From: Stereocaulon alpinum
Lineage: Eukaryota; Ascomycota; Lecanoromycetes; Lecanorales; Stereocaulaceae
NCBI GenBank assembly: GCA_018257865.1
Contig: JAEUBA010000015.1
Span: forward strand, 62,001-126,000
Direction: 5' to 3'
DNA length: 64,000 nt
Made by a program: the position numbers and the translations under genes. This document shows, in pieces, positions 46,943-57,583 of the stretch (positions within the stretch are counted from its first letter, which is position 1; each line of letters opens with the position of its first letter). The notes under the pieces are model-generated. The model saw only the letters and a program-made list of their open reading frames with translations, ran no database searches and was not told the DNA's origin.

Positions 46943-47985
46943 GGTGGGCGAATATTACTTCAGTAAGTGCTGCGCTGGTTGAGTTCAGTGAGTCACTCTT
47001 GCGTGCGGTCGAATAACATGCGAATTGAAGAAAAGTGTATGCCTGACGTAGAAAGCTCGGGCCAGTTGATCAGCGGGAGTTGCCGCCTAGGGGAAGATCT
47101 CCAAGGCTGAAAGGCCATCACGGGGACACAAATGTCGACCGAATTTGAAAGTCCGCGACTCTTACCTTTTTCATGACTGTTGAATTAAGAGCGGAAATGC
47201 TGACATTTCTCGCTGTACGTACCCAGGCAAAGCGTCATCCCTTACTCCAGGTTGCGGCTGGCGGGTATCCAAAAGGGGCTACTTTCCCCGAAACGTGGAA
47301 GCAGGGTTGTTCTGGGGAAGCTCAGCACCCTTAATACAAATTAATTCCCACCCCTAACCCTGGTCTGTCAAAAATTTTGCCAACACCTCCCCCTGAGTAG
47401 TCGATGTCACACATAAATAGACGTAGTAGATCCCTAGGCTAAGGATATGATCGTATCTGATGTTATTGTTGGGGTGCCAAAACAGATCTTAGCGTGCCGA
47501 GGACCGGCTACCAACGTTGAAACCCATCTGACATGGCACGCAGAGCTCCACTAACCACCACCCATTGTACAACCGCGAATGTCTGAGTGCCTTTGACCAC
47601 ATCAAGTGCATTGGAACCGCACACTCCAGCTTATCTGTTACCCAGCCCGCAAACCAGCCTACTGCGACCAAACAGAACTCCCGATAGAGTCGCCGAAACA
47701 AGCCGACACTGGATACGACTTTACCCAGCTACGACGCTCCCAGCGTAGCGTTATCTGACTTTCCTATTCTGGAGTATGGAGCATTGACCTTGTCCTGGAC
47801 ATCGCTGAGATACACTTGCGAATGTGGACGACGTTTCGACGAATAACAGCTTCATCGGTAGACTGTTTATTACCTTGGAACCACTCGCATGACTACATCC
47901 ACTGGGCCTCTCTTCTGTACCACCAAAGCCGATAGCATTAATCACCCGCCAATTCATCCTGGAGCTTCCTGTAACATAGGTCACA
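46943..47985. other. Intergenic region between divergent genes
   Basis: About 1 kb between the start of VPS60 (minus) and the SAP gene (plus), so it holds two promoters. Only short frames; no repeats or RNA genes recognised. Confidence 0.5.
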
Positions 47986-50900
47986 ATGTTCTGGCGCTTC
48001 GGAGGATATGCGAATATATCCACCCTCAACAACATACTCGAAAAGCCCGATGTCACCCTCGAAGAAGTCCTTGACGAATCCGACTTAATACAAGAGTTGA
48101 AACAGTCAAACTCAAAGCTGATCGAATTCCTAAGGGATGAGAATGTGCTTAGGCGATTACTGGAACTGGTCATCGTTCCGCAAGCCCCGAGACCCGAAGA
48201 TGACGGCGAACAGGAGGACAGTGACGAAGAGGACATACACGCAAAATCATTGAGCCCTTTCCGAAGAAATAAGAAAGAGAAGTCGAAACGACAGGAGGAA
48301 ATAGAGGAATGGGAGAAAGCGGAGAAGACCAGGAGCCAGAAGGCGTATACAGCATGCGAGGTTCTGTCTTCAGAAACATGGTCCATACTTGAATCTTTGA
48401 TGGAGAGTCAGCAGCTGCTACGGACGTTCTGGGACTTCTTAAAACGAGAACCGCCCTTGGATTCTACGGAGGCTGGATACTTTACAAAGATTAATGAGAC
48501 ACTGTTGGACAAGAAGACGGAAGAAATGATGCATTTTCTCCAATCTCTGGAAGGAGTCATACCGACTATGCTGAATCACATTGACTGTGCAGCGATCATG
48601 GACCTCTTGCTGAAGATAATAAGCATGGAGAAAAGTGAAGGCGGCGCCGGGGTTGTTGATGTATGCCACCCCCTACTCTGCCACTGGTTTTGGGTGGGAC
48701 TGCTAACATGGAGTACAGTGGTTACAAAGTCAAGATCTTATGCCTCGACTACTTGCGTTCTTAGAGAAAGACAACGCTCCAGGAACTCAAACATCCGCCG
48801 GCGACTTCATCAAAGCCATTGTTACTATCTCAGCCAATGCCTCGCAAAACGAACAGTCTTGCATAGGGCCCAATAACCTGACCAGGCAACTCGTCTCCGA
48901 AGCTTGTATTGAGAACCTGCTGTCTAACATGCTGAGAGGTGGCAACCCTTTGACGGTTGGAGTTGGCATGATCATCGAAGTGATTAGGAAGAACAACTCA
49001 GACTATGACCCCGATGTTGGAGCTGGCCCCGACTCAGTACCTTCAAGTAATGACCCTATATACCTGGGAACCTTGCTACGGTGTTTCGCCAAGCGGGTTC
49101 CTGACTTCATGGGGCTACTCCTAAGCCCGACCCACGCCATCGCAGACGGTAACAGTCAGATCACGATTAAGAGGAAAGAGCTGGGAGTCGCTTTCGGGAA
49201 TAAGATTGAGCCTCTGGGCTTTGATCGCTTCAAGACCTGCGAGTTGATGGCCGAACTTCTACACTGCAGTAATATGGGATTGCTCAATGAACGTGGAAGC
49301 GAGGCTTTCGTACGGCAAAGAGACGAGGAAAGGGAGAGACTAAGGGCCGAAGGCGCTCTGACCACGAAGCTTCCCGCATCGGCTGTTACGGAATTCTCGG
49401 AGGACAGCACCAACTTTGCCAATGGAGTCTCCCCTCTTGGCTTGAGCACAGGTTCGGAAGAGACTCGAAAACTAGAGGTCCAGAACAATGCTGATGATGA
49501 TGGCTTCGAGGATGTGGGCAATTCTGCGGATCTGGCGGAAGACATTAAGGATGACTTTGACGAGGCGGATGACAAGCCATTGTTCGAACGAGAGCCGGAG
49601 GACGAACCCACACCAATGCCGGACCTACACAAGCCAGTGAAGCCTCGATTAGATCTGGATGAGGATTTTGTCGATGAGCCTTTGACCTCCCCAAGACTTG
49701 AAGCCGTGGATGAGAAAGAGGCGGAATTGCCAGAAGCTGAGATGCCCGAGCCTTTATCACCAAAGCGTGAACTTGAGCCCGCATCACCCACATCTGGCTT
49801 GACATCGGCAGTCGAAGGTCTTGCAGTTAACCATGATACTGCGATGGCAGATCATGAGGTGCATCAGACGTTCACATCGCCAGAACCTACGGAGATAGAT
49901 CCCGAGCACCCAACTAGCCAAGCACCAACCATGCCTCACATCAATACAGATGCGCCACCACTGCCTCACCGAGAAAGACCTTTAGACCCCACAACGCCAG
50001 AAACACCAGAGGCACAGAAATTCAGAGGCCTGTCCCCACATCCAGACGACAAGCCAGCACCTCTCTTCGCAAGCCGCTCACAACCGCCTGAACAATCGGA
50101 TGATAGACCACAACTCACAGAAGAGGAAGTGGGCGCGGGCCACAGCCAAGAGACCATTGACACCACGCTGGGCCAGGAAGGGGACAGTGACCGCTCAATT
50201 TTAATGAGCGGCGGCGACCAGAGCTTTGCGAATCTTTTCGAGTACGATATTGACGGTCAACCAATGGTTGGCGACTTTTTGAAGATGATGTTTGTGGATC
50301 ACCATGTAGTACCTACCATTCTGGTAAGATTTCTGATCCTCTTACTTTCGAGCAATGCTGATTGGGTCTCCATTGAAGGACTTTTTCTTTCGATTCCCCT
50401 GGAATAACTTCCTTCACAATGTAGTATATGATGTTGTACAGCAGGTATTTAACGGCCCCATGGATAGAGGTTTCAACAGGACTCTTGCTATCGATCTTTT
50501 TCAAACTGGACGCATTACGGAGCGGATAGTGGAGGGTCAAGCACAAAGCGACGAGGCACAGGCGAAGAACAATATGCGTTTGGGATACATGGGACACCTT
50601 ACACTTGTCGCTGAGGAAGTGGTTAAATTCAGCGATAGACATCCACCAGAACTAATGTCGCAAGTTGTACTAGATAAAGTGACGAGTACGCAGTGGAGCG
50701 AGTACGTGGAGAATACCCTGTCAGAGACAAGAGAAAGAGACAATGCGATACTGGGAGGAGTCAGACCGGATATGTCCCTTGGCCCACGACAAGCTGTTCT
50801 GAATGCTGTCAACGCAGCACATGGTTTTGGCACGGGTGCATCGAATGCTCTCGCGAATGCGGGGCTTAATGGCAATCCAGGCCTCGACTCAATGGACCTC

Positions 50901-51092
50901 GCCAGTAACGGCAGCGGCACGTCGAATGGCGCTTTCGGCATAAGTAGCGGTGGCTCGCTACTCAGTGGTTTCGGTAGCTCGAGCGATGAGGAGGACGAGG
51001 AGATGGAAGAGATAGACGAAGCGGTGGGTTCAGATCCGGTAGGTAACCTCGCTTTTGTGACCGTCGTGGACACCGTTATGAACGAGCGATAG
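47986..51092 (+). CDS. SAPS-domain regulatory subunit of a Sit4/PP6-type phosphatase
   Basis: Exons 47986-48660, 48719-50323 and 50379 onward, with introns of 58 nt (GTATGC...GTACAG) and 55 nt (GTAAGA...TTGAAG), all phase 0. If the frame is read to its stop at 51092 the protein has 997 residues. The N-terminus MFWRFGGYANISTL and DLIQELKQSN...LIEFLRDENVL are diagnostic for SAP proteins, and the SAPS domain continues across both introns (EACIENLLSNMLRGG; KTCELMAELLHCSNMGLLN; FFFRFPWNNFLHNVVYDVVQQ). A long acidic disordered part lies between about residues 450 and 760. Yeast Sap155/185/190 and fission yeast Ekc1 are the reference members; they bind the Sit4/PP6 catalytic subunit and guide it in cell-cycle and nutrient signalling. 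The true C-terminus is uncertain: exon 3 may splice at 51038 to an exon at 51451-51888. Confidence 0.93.
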
Positions 51093-51450
51093 CATACGCC
51101 AAGGACCTGCACCAGCACCTGCACCAAGACAAGCATAAACCCTTTGAACATTGAAGGCATGGAGCACAAGGCATTGGTGGACAAAGACAGCCAGTAACAT
51201 TTGGAGGCGCGCTTAAGGGTTTCGAGATGTGTATAAAGCTTCACATCTAAGCAGTCATGGCATCATCAAGCCCCTTTTCATGTATCTGCGCCTGTCCTCG
51301 TGCACTCGCCCTAGAGCTGCACCTAGCCTTCCACCTCATCTGTACCCATGCATCCCATCGTCCTCCGCTCTATCACCTACCCAGCACGCAGTCTCATCGC
51401 ACTTTCGTATCCGTTTCGACTTGCCATTTGCTGACACCCAGTCCTCATAG

Positions 51451-51888
51451 TTCCTCCCACACCACCCAACCCTCAACATAACGCCCTCGCCGCCAACCGA
51501 CCCGCCACCCGCTCCACCACCCCTCAACCTCCCTCCAAGCCGAGCCCGCCGCCAACTAGCCGCCCGCCTCGCCCTCCACAGTCAGCAAAAAGCCGAATCA
51601 GAGTCCGAACCCACCGAACAATCGAGCAGTCCCCACATCGACGAGAATTTCGATGAAGATGAAGACGACGATGGCCCCTTACATTTCGGCGATCCCTCTC
51701 CAAAGAAGATTCCAGAGGCGAGTCTAAGTGTCATCAGCAAGAGTCCCCCAGCTCAAGTACATCGGCAGCTAGATCTGGATGACTTTGCTAATAGTCCTGC
51801 TGCTGATGCGGAAGATGTGCATTCGAGTGAAGATGATGGTGAAGGGGATGAGGGTCATGATGTTGAGATGAGGGTGGCGTTGGGGTAG
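51451..51888 (+). CDS. Probable last coding exon of the SAP gene
   Basis: 145 codons are open from just after a CTCATAG acceptor (ending at 51450) to a TAG at 51886-51888. There is no good start codon, and a stop precedes it directly, so it needs an upstream exon. The peptide is Pro-rich, then basic (SRARRQLAARLALHSQQ), then very acidic (ENFDEDEDDDGPL), a layout like the tails of fungal SAP proteins. A GTAGGT donor after codon GAT-CCG at 51038 in SAP exon 3 has the same phase (0), giving a 412-nt intron and a protein of about 1,125 residues. The intron would be long for this genome. Alternatives are a different short gene or an extra small exon in between. Confidence 0.5.
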   Translation, partial: FLPHHPTLNITPSPPTDPPPAPPPLNLPPSRARRQLAARLALHSQQKAESESEPTEQSSSPHIDENFDEDEDDDGPLHFGDPSPKKIPEASLSVISKSPPAQVHRQLDLDDFANSPAADAEDVHSSEDDGEGDEGHDVEMRVALG

Positions 51889-52180
51889 TGGGCTTCTCTG
51901 CTTGTATGTGTGTATGAGTGGAAAGGGGAGAAGCAGGGATAGGATGGAAGAGTGGTACATGTATGATAGGAGGACCGGTTTTCTTTGCTTCACCGTCGTT
52001 ATTATACATAACCCATTTGTCTCTCTCAATTCAGTCCCGAGTACACCCTCGTGACAAAAACTCCACTACATTATGTAAGTACTCATCTCTCCCCTATTCC
52101 CTACCTCTACCATCTCGCCCTTATCCCCTACCTCCAACACCTCCACCACCTCTCCCCAGACCCACCACTACCCCCCACCA

Positions 52181-52984
52181 CTAATCCTCCCTAACCCTAA
52201 CCTTCAACTTTTCCCCCTCCCCTCCCTCCCTCTCCCCTTCCCTCTCAACATTAACAACAACAACCTCCCTCCTACTCTCCACATAAACAACCCTAACCCC
52301 TCCATCTTCAAGATCCTCAACAGTCCCACTAACACTCTTCTCCCTAACTCTAAACAGCATCCCCTCCCTCACCCCCATCCCCTTCGTCCCAGAACGTAGA
52401 TCAGAAAGCGTATATCCCCCCTGCACATAGCCATTTCTAATCATCCTCTTCCCCTTCCCCTTCATTTTTCTCTTCTTCCTGGCATCGGTAAGGGATTTAG
52501 AGAGGAGGACAGCGCGCGTAAGGGAGAGGGCTGTTGTCTTCGCCTTCGCCTTCCCCTTCCCCCTACCTTTCTTCTTCCCCTTACTATCCGCCCCGTCTTC
52601 ATCCGAGTCTTCTTCGCTATCGTCACTATCTTCATCTTCATCGTCGAAGTTCCCAGTTTTGTCCATGTTAATACTAACATCCCTCGGACTATACACCTTT
52701 ATCTTCGGCGTCTTACTGCATTTCGTCTCCGTACTCGTCGCTTTCACCTTGAGAGCGTCGGCTGGGATGAGTGTCAGTGGTGCTGTGAGGGATTGGGGTT
52801 CTGAGAGGGGGGTTGATGATGATTTGGATTTTGCGTCTTGGGATGGATCTTGAGTAGTGGTGGATGAGGGTGCGAGGGCTGAGGTTGCGAGGGCTGAGGT
52901 AGAAGCGGGGGTGGTGTCAGAGGTGCCAGTGGGATGGCCAGAGTTGTAGATATGGATGTGGGTTGTTGGGGATGTGGAAGACAT
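52181..52984 (-). CDS. Hypothetical Ser/Thr-rich protein with acidic and Lys-rich blocks
   Basis: A single frame of 267 residues on the minus strand. The first ~85 residues are Ser/Thr/Pro/Ala-rich and disordered. A short conserved-looking segment (PKIKVYSPRDVSINMDKTG) precedes an acidic run (DDEDEDSDDSEEDSDEDG) and a strongly basic Gly/Lys block (GKKKGRGKGKAKAK). The C-terminal third looks folded, with alternating beta-type stretches and the end RVVYVESRREVVVVNVE. The acid-base pattern suggests a nuclear or RNA/DNA-binding protein, but no family is recognised. The short distance (about 290 bp) to the end of the SAP locus makes the two convergent. Confidence 0.6.
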   Translation of the reverse strand: MSSTSPTTHIHIYNSGHPTGTSDTTPASTSALATSALAPSSTTTQDPSQDAKSKSSSTPLSEPQSLTAPLTLIPADALKVKATSTETKCSKTPKIKVYSPRDVSINMDKTGNFDDEDEDSDDSEEDSDEDGADSKGKKKGRGKGKAKAKTTALSLTRAVLLSKSLTDARKKRKMKGKGKRMIRNGYVQGGYTLSDLRSGTKGMGVREGMLFRVREKSVSGTVEDLEDGGVRVVYVESRREVVVVNVEREGEREGGEGEKLKVRVRED

Positions 52985-53674
52985 GTTTATAGATATGATG
53001 ATGGTTTCTTCCGAGTATGGAAAGGGAGGAAAAAATCACTGTTGTGGATGTCTTGCAAGGTAGAGATACGAGATACAAAACGAAGTTATAGAGGAGGTGC
53101 ACAGGGAACTTGAAAAAAAATGCTTGCATTAAAGGAACCTATCTGTATCACCGCATCACACGTGCTACCTCCTGAAACAATATCACCACAGCCTGGTGAT
53201 CTAGGTAAACTCGGCTGAATATCCAGGACATGAGCCATACGTGCGTAACATATGTTGTGAACCCCGAAACAACATGCCGAGTGCTACCATGAGAAGAAAC
53301 GTCCACCTTTTTGCCGAATGCGATTATAAGAGAAGCGCTCGTCCTTGTTTGTGAAAGTAGGCGTAGGGTGTGTATGTACTGCCTCCAACGAGAATTCCGT
53401 GTGCCACCTGATGAGTCTAGGAAAGAGAAGTCGGCACTCGTTTGAGTATCCAGGGCACAAGCGCTACGGGCGTAGTGTATGTTGTGCTTCCTGAGAACAG
53501 ACCGAGTGCCGTTGCCGAATAGTACATTAAGAATGATCGTTGTATTGCCGAAAGTAGTCGTTAAATGAGTGCTTTTCCTCGTATCGAATGAGAATAGTGT
53601 CTGTTGTAATCTACAACGATGATGCTGATTACCGTTGTTGCATGCCATGAAAAAAGCGATCGATTTCTGACAGC
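52985..53674. other. Intergenic region with a diverged tandem duplication
   Basis: The first part is the promoter side of the gene at 52181-52984. From about 53190 to 53640 two diverged copies of a unit of roughly 225 bp follow one another (see the repeat entry). A minus-strand frame of 166 codons (53648-53148) runs through both copies. Confidence 0.5.
53190..53640. repeat. Two diverged tandem copies of a ~225-bp unit
   Basis: The sequence around 53208-53290 and that around 53433-53520 share ACTCG...GAATATCCAGG...ACATATGTTGTG / GAGTATCCAGG...GTGTATGTTGTG and CCGAGTGC cores, and both continue into a TTGCCGAA...TATAAGAGAAGCGCT / TTGCCGAA...TTAAATGAGTGCT segment. The copies are perhaps 60-70% alike by eye. 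The minus frame 53648-53148 (166 codons) would encode two related ~75-residue halves; whether it is a gene is unknown. Confidence 0.6.
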
Positions 53675-54526
53675 CTAACCTCGCGGTGGTCCTTTAAAGA
53701 AATCGTACTTTGGCATCACCGGCGTCAGCTGGCGATGTCTCGCCTCCACATCACTGTCATATTCACCCTCCTTAAGTTCCATAGCCCTCTTAATCAAATC
53801 CGTGTCTTGCTGGTGAACGTAGGGCCCTGGGGTGATTCCCGCTAGTTCCAGGCCTCGAAAGCCCAGTAAGGTTCTGACGACTCCGATTCGAGCGTCGCGG
53901 ACTGGAGGGTACTGGTTGGGATGCATGCCTTCGACCGGTCTGTTGTCCCAATGCTCAAACGTCACCCACATGCGTGACAGATTGTGATGTGTCTTTAACC
54001 AAGCTAAGAGATCGTACCAAAGATTCTCCTCCCACGTGCTCTTTCGCCCAGCGTCGAGCAACGTGCCTTGCGAAAGGACAATTCCAATGTTGCTAAGGCT
54101 CTTAACGTTGTCGCCGATGTGTTTGAGCCACCAGCGCGAGACTCTGGGGTTGATGAGCTTCCACCTGTTCCAGCCATAGAAGATGTCGCGGGCTTCTTCG
54201 TAATATGTCCTGTTGTCTTTGCCGGCAAGGGCGAGGAGCATTGGAATAGGGAAGTCCTCGCGGGTCACCTCGTCAACGGTCCCTTCAACGCAGCCTTCGC
54301 AGTAGTAAGGAATAATGGGCTCTGGCTCTGTCAAGATGTGTTGAAATATGCGTTGACGGACTGCCTCTTCGCATTTCAGCAGGGGGAAGGGCTTGTTTGG
54401 GTCGTAGTCTTTGAATGGGTAACCTTTGGGGTCTGCTGGAGACTGGGCGGTGGGCCTAGGTGAGAGCTGGCGGGGCCCGGCCGAGCGATCAGTTGAGGGT
54501 CTGTACGTCTTTGATTTACGAGCCAT
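53675..54526 (-). CDS. 2EXR/F-box-like protein, parent of the fragment near 27 kb
   Basis: A single frame of 283 residues on the minus strand. After a basic Pro/Ser-rich N-terminus, residues about 45-65 carry an F-box-like core (FPLLKCEEAVRQRIFQHIL) in which the usual LPxE is replaced by KCEE. Then come a Cys pair (CEGC), a helix around YYEEARDIFYGWNRWKL, and a C-terminal half with WVTFEHWDNRP, RTLLGFRGLELAGI and the end PPRG. The pattern matches the large family of fungal F-box-like proteins of unknown substrate. Its last ~51 codons and 3' flank are duplicated at 26978-27156. The start at 54526 (MARKSK) is the first ATG; a longer start upstream is not excluded. Confidence 0.72.
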   Translation of the reverse strand: MARKSKTYRPSTDRSAGPRQLSPRPTAQSPADPKGYPFKDYDPNKPFPLLKCEEAVRQRIFQHILTEPEPIIPYYCEGCVEGTVDEVTREDFPIPMLLALAGKDNRTYYEEARDIFYGWNRWKLINPRVSRWWLKHIGDNVKSLSNIGIVLSQGTLLDAGRKSTWEENLWYDLLAWLKTHHNLSRMWVTFEHWDNRPVEGMHPNQYPPVRDARIGVVRTLLGFRGLELAGITPGPYVHQQDTDLIKRAMELKEGEYDSDVEARHRQLTPVMPKYDFFKGPPRG

Positions 54527-54629
54527 GGGTTCCTCGACGGGTTCGTCGGCCTATTCAAAACTCATGGGTCAAAACTGTCTTATCGAATGATCAAAACATC
54601 GTGAGATGTGTTTTCGAGGCAGAACAAAG

Positions 54630-55349
54630 TTAAAAATCCCACTCTGCACCCTAGAGATATTTTGCAGCTTCACTCCCCAGACGAAGGAGGTGGATGCAGC
54701 TTCGAAGAGACGTACCTCAGATCGTTGAGCTTTCTTCAGTCCAGGCAGGACTTCAGTGCTGTGCGTGATATTCTTGGAGTCTACCTTGCTGGATAGACGG
54801 CCAATCTTGATGCTTGTGTTGTTGCTGGGTTTGTGGTGAAGAAGTGTTTCGACGTTGGGAGAATTTTCTTTCAATTCGCTGGCACGGACGAGAGGAGGCA
54901 TTTCCTCATCGTCAGTTTCATTATCGTCACTAAGCTCGGAATATTCATTGTAATTGGCTGATAATCCCGGAGCGTCTGGCAGTGAATGCTCTGAGTACTG
55001 TTCAACCCCTCCTTGTGGCGGAACAGTGTCGTAGGTATCCTCCTTCAGCTCAGCCTCAAGCTGCGAGCCAGGTGTTGCAATAGACTTGGCGTAGTCTGCT
55101 AGGCTGAAGACACAATCAACATTAGTGTCGTGTTTTTCGGAGCATAAACCCATCAGAACTGGATAGTGGCCATCTTTACCTCGCCTGTTTGGCCTGCTCG
55201 ATCTGAATCTGGTCCCACTCCTCGTTCATATTTCGCTCTAGTTTTGACCGTATTCCTTGACAGAAGAGTACAAGCCGACTGAACCATTCTGTATCTCGTT
55301 CCTGGTGCTTTCGCTTGCGGCTTCCATTGTGGTTGGTGTGAGGCGCCAT
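54630..55349 (-). CDS. Hypothetical acidic protein, three exons
   Basis: Exons 55349-55180, 55103-54716 and 54650-54630 on the minus strand, with introns of 76 nt (GTAAAG...CTTCAG) and 65 nt (GTACGT...CTCTAG), giving 192 residues. The N-terminus is basic (SRKRKHQERD), followed by a helical stretch with WFSRLVLFCQGIRSKLE and EEWDQIQIEQAKQA. The second exon is acidic and Ser/Asn-rich (SDDNETDDEEMPPL). The tiny third exon would end in EWDF; other acceptors shortly downstream would give a longer tail, so the C-terminus is uncertain. The helical N-terminal part could form a coiled coil. No family recognised. Confidence 0.55.
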
Positions 55350-55945
55350 TGTAATCTGATTTGGAAAGAGCGACCTTGTTGGCAGGCCGTAATGCAAAGG
55401 GACTGAAGGACTGTCCGAATGACGCACTGTGGTATTTCAGCTGACCTGAGACTTCTATTGTAGATATGCGGAAGCGTATCTCGAATAGGAGTGCAGCACC
55501 ATCTGGACTCTCTTCAAGCGTTTCAGACGATGTCACAAAGGATGCATGTGTTGAACGCGTGCATGAGCGGAAGAATTTGATGAATAGATGCATCCCAATA
55601 AGTGCTAGTGTCAGTAAATGAGGACATCAATCCGGCACAGTGGGGTAAAGAAACAAGATGACAACAGTCCGGCACAGTGGGGTAAAGAAACAAGATGACA
55701 ACAGTCCGGCACAGTAAGGTAGAGTAATAAGAGATGACAACAGTCCGGCACAGCAAGGTAGAGTAATAAGATGACAACAGTCTCAGTTGCTGTTGTGGAT
55801 CAATGAGTTATATCTACAAAGGGCATGCAATCACCCATCAAACTTTCAAAACTCCTCATCAAAGTCGTTAAGGTTCTGTTTCCATGGTCCCTAGATATAT
55901 GCAATTGGAATTGAATGCTTCCCCACAGATTTCAAGGATGCCATA
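55350..55945. other. Intergenic region with a minisatellite
   Basis: Holds the promoter side of the preceding minus-strand gene and a four-unit minisatellite (55631-55780), then the 3' side of the next minus-strand gene. No gene seen. Confidence 0.55.
55631..55780. repeat. Minisatellite, four units of 37-39 bp
   Basis: Units at 55631-55667, 55668-55704, 55705-55743 and 55744-55780 share TCCGGCACAG at the start and GATGACAACAG at the end. Units 1 and 2 are identical (37 bp); units 3 and 4 form a second variant (AAGGTAGAGTAATAAG), unit 3 with two extra bases. The two-by-two pattern suggests two duplication steps. Confidence 0.95.
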
Positions 55946-57583
55946 TCACGGATAGGCATCCCCCCACATATCACCTTCTTCTTCGACCGCATCGTCTATT
56001 GTAGCGACCCTCCTGCCCTCTTCCTTTCCCCTCCTCTTCCTTTCTTCTCTCGTGACTAGTCGACTTGGAGTCATTGGCGTGAGTGGTGTGAACGGCATAT
56101 ACGGGCTATATGGAGTCGCAGGTACACCTGTCTGTGGGGTGCGAAGATTGTGACCGTGACCTGGTAACTTGCGTTCGAGTACTGTAGCTTTGATAGTGGA
56201 TGGAGGACGGTTGGAATTGAGATCTGTAGGGTGCTGGTTTCGTAGGGGGAGTGGAGCACTGCGGAGAGGATTTGAGTGCTGTTGAGCGTTCCATTGGGAT
56301 TTTGGAGGATTCAACGCCTGGGTACGGAGAGCAAGAGGAGCAGGGGTGCGCTTGGGCTTAGTGAGGTCGCCTGATGACCCAGCTCTATCGCTGTTCCTGC
56401 TTTGAGGTTCAGATCGATTAAGGTATACCTCCGGAATTGTTTGGATGGTAGGTGTAGGGGGGACAGAGGTGCGTGGTGTCCGAAGGCCAGGTTCTGGGAA
56501 CCTTGCGCTTCTTGGACTAAGTCTATCTGTATGGTCCTCTCGAGACTTGAAGGTATTTTTGGAGGGTGGTGTGGGTGGAGGTGGTCCTGGATCATCATAA
56601 ACCCGAGGGCTCAGTGGTTCAGAATCTCCGTATGCATCGTTGTAGTCTGGAACCAGATCAGGGGAGCCCATAGGAGGAGATATTGGGAGGTTGCGTATGC
56701 CTCGCTTCTTGCTGAAGCTGCCGAAAGACGACCGCGATGAGTTTCGACTGTGAATAGAGAGTGGTGTAGGTTTTGACGTGGTTTGAGGGGACTTCGTCAA
56801 AGCCCTCGCGGGCGACCTTGTGTCTGAGCGAGGGGGAGGTACGTACGCAAATTGCTGGGTTGAGCGAAGGTGATGGAATTCTGGCGGGTACTGTGGTGAT
56901 ATTGGTGACCGTGGTTGTTGCTCCTCGGAAAGGTTGACGACTGAAGTTGATTTTTTCTCATCATGGTCCATGACTGCTGCATAGAGTCGTTCCATCTCTC
57001 GCGCGTTTCTCTCCTTATCGTCTTCAATAACACTTTCATCAAATGTGATGACGCTACTTTGTACCGAAGGCTGTTGCTTTTTGTGACCACCCTTGGCTAG
57101 GGAGCCCCAACCGCCGCTACTCCTGGCGCTTTTGTTTGGGCTTCTGTTCGGGTTTGGGCTAGGCCAGTTGTTTCTCATGTCCACCGTACTCTGTGGGCTT
57201 GGCCCATAGGGATTGCTCTTTGAAGGCGAAATCGGCGAAGGATCGAAGGCTTTGGACACGTCTTGTTTGACAGGCTTCATCATCTCCATTGAAAGTGTCC
57301 CTGGCGAAGCTTGAGCAGCACGACGAAGACGGCGTCCGACGAGCAGAATGGCAGTGCCGACAAAGACGACAGAGAAGACGTATGCGCCAATTATGGAGGC
57401 AATCTGTGCAGGAAGGTATCGTGGATCTCGCAATGCTGATGCTGCAATCGGAGGCCCTTCGCCTGGTGGAGGTGCTGGTGCTTCCCAGATGCTAACGTGC
57501 CAGATGTCGTTTGGTGTAGCTGCCGCAAAGAGCAGTAGCGGCTGTAGGAGGAAGATATAATTGAGAGGGGGGAATGGCAACAT
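55946..57583 (-). CDS. Hypothetical one-pass membrane protein with signal peptide and long disordered tail
   Basis: A single frame of 545 residues on the minus strand. The N-terminus is a good signal peptide (MLPFPPLNYIFLLQPLLLFAAAT, given as a hydrophobic run of about 20 residues), followed by a ~35-residue Pro-rich outer part and one transmembrane segment at about 59-82 (IASIIGAYVFSVVFVGTAILLV). A basic stop-transfer patch (GRRLRRA) comes next, so the remaining ~460 residues should face the cytosol. That tail is Ser/Pro/Arg-rich and disordered with many SP and TP dipeptides, possible kinase targets, plus a Glu/Lys/Arg-rich motif near the end (REERKRRGKEEGRR). The layout recalls fungal surface sensors or cell-cortex proteins, but I recognise no named family. 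Confidence 0.75.
   Translation of the reverse strand: MLPFPPLNYIFLLQPLLLFAAATPNDIWHVSIWEAPAPPPGEGPPIAASALRDPRYLPAQIASIIGAYVFSVVFVGTAILLVGRRLRRAAQASPGTLSMEMMKPVKQDVSKAFDPSPISPSKSNPYGPSPQSTVDMRNNWPSPNPNRSPNKSARSSGGWGSLAKGGHKKQQPSVQSSVITFDESVIEDDKERNAREMERLYAAVMDHDEKKSTSVVNLSEEQQPRSPISPQYPPEFHHLRSTQQFAYVPPPRSDTRSPARALTKSPQTTSKPTPLSIHSRNSSRSSFGSFSKKRGIRNLPISPPMGSPDLVPDYNDAYGDSEPLSPRVYDDPGPPPPTPPSKNTFKSREDHTDRLSPRSARFPEPGLRTPRTSVPPTPTIQTIPEVYLNRSEPQSRNSDRAGSSGDLTKPKRTPAPLALRTQALNPPKSQWNAQQHSNPLRSAPLPLRNQHPTDLNSNRPPSTIKATVLERKLPGHGHNLRTPQTGVPATPYSPYMPFTPLTPMTPSRLVTREERKRRGKEEGRRVATIDDAVEEEGDMWGDAYP

Noticed and set aside
49156..49791. 211-codon minus-strand Ser-rich frame
   Set aside because: Antisense shadow of the acidic part of the SAP gene.
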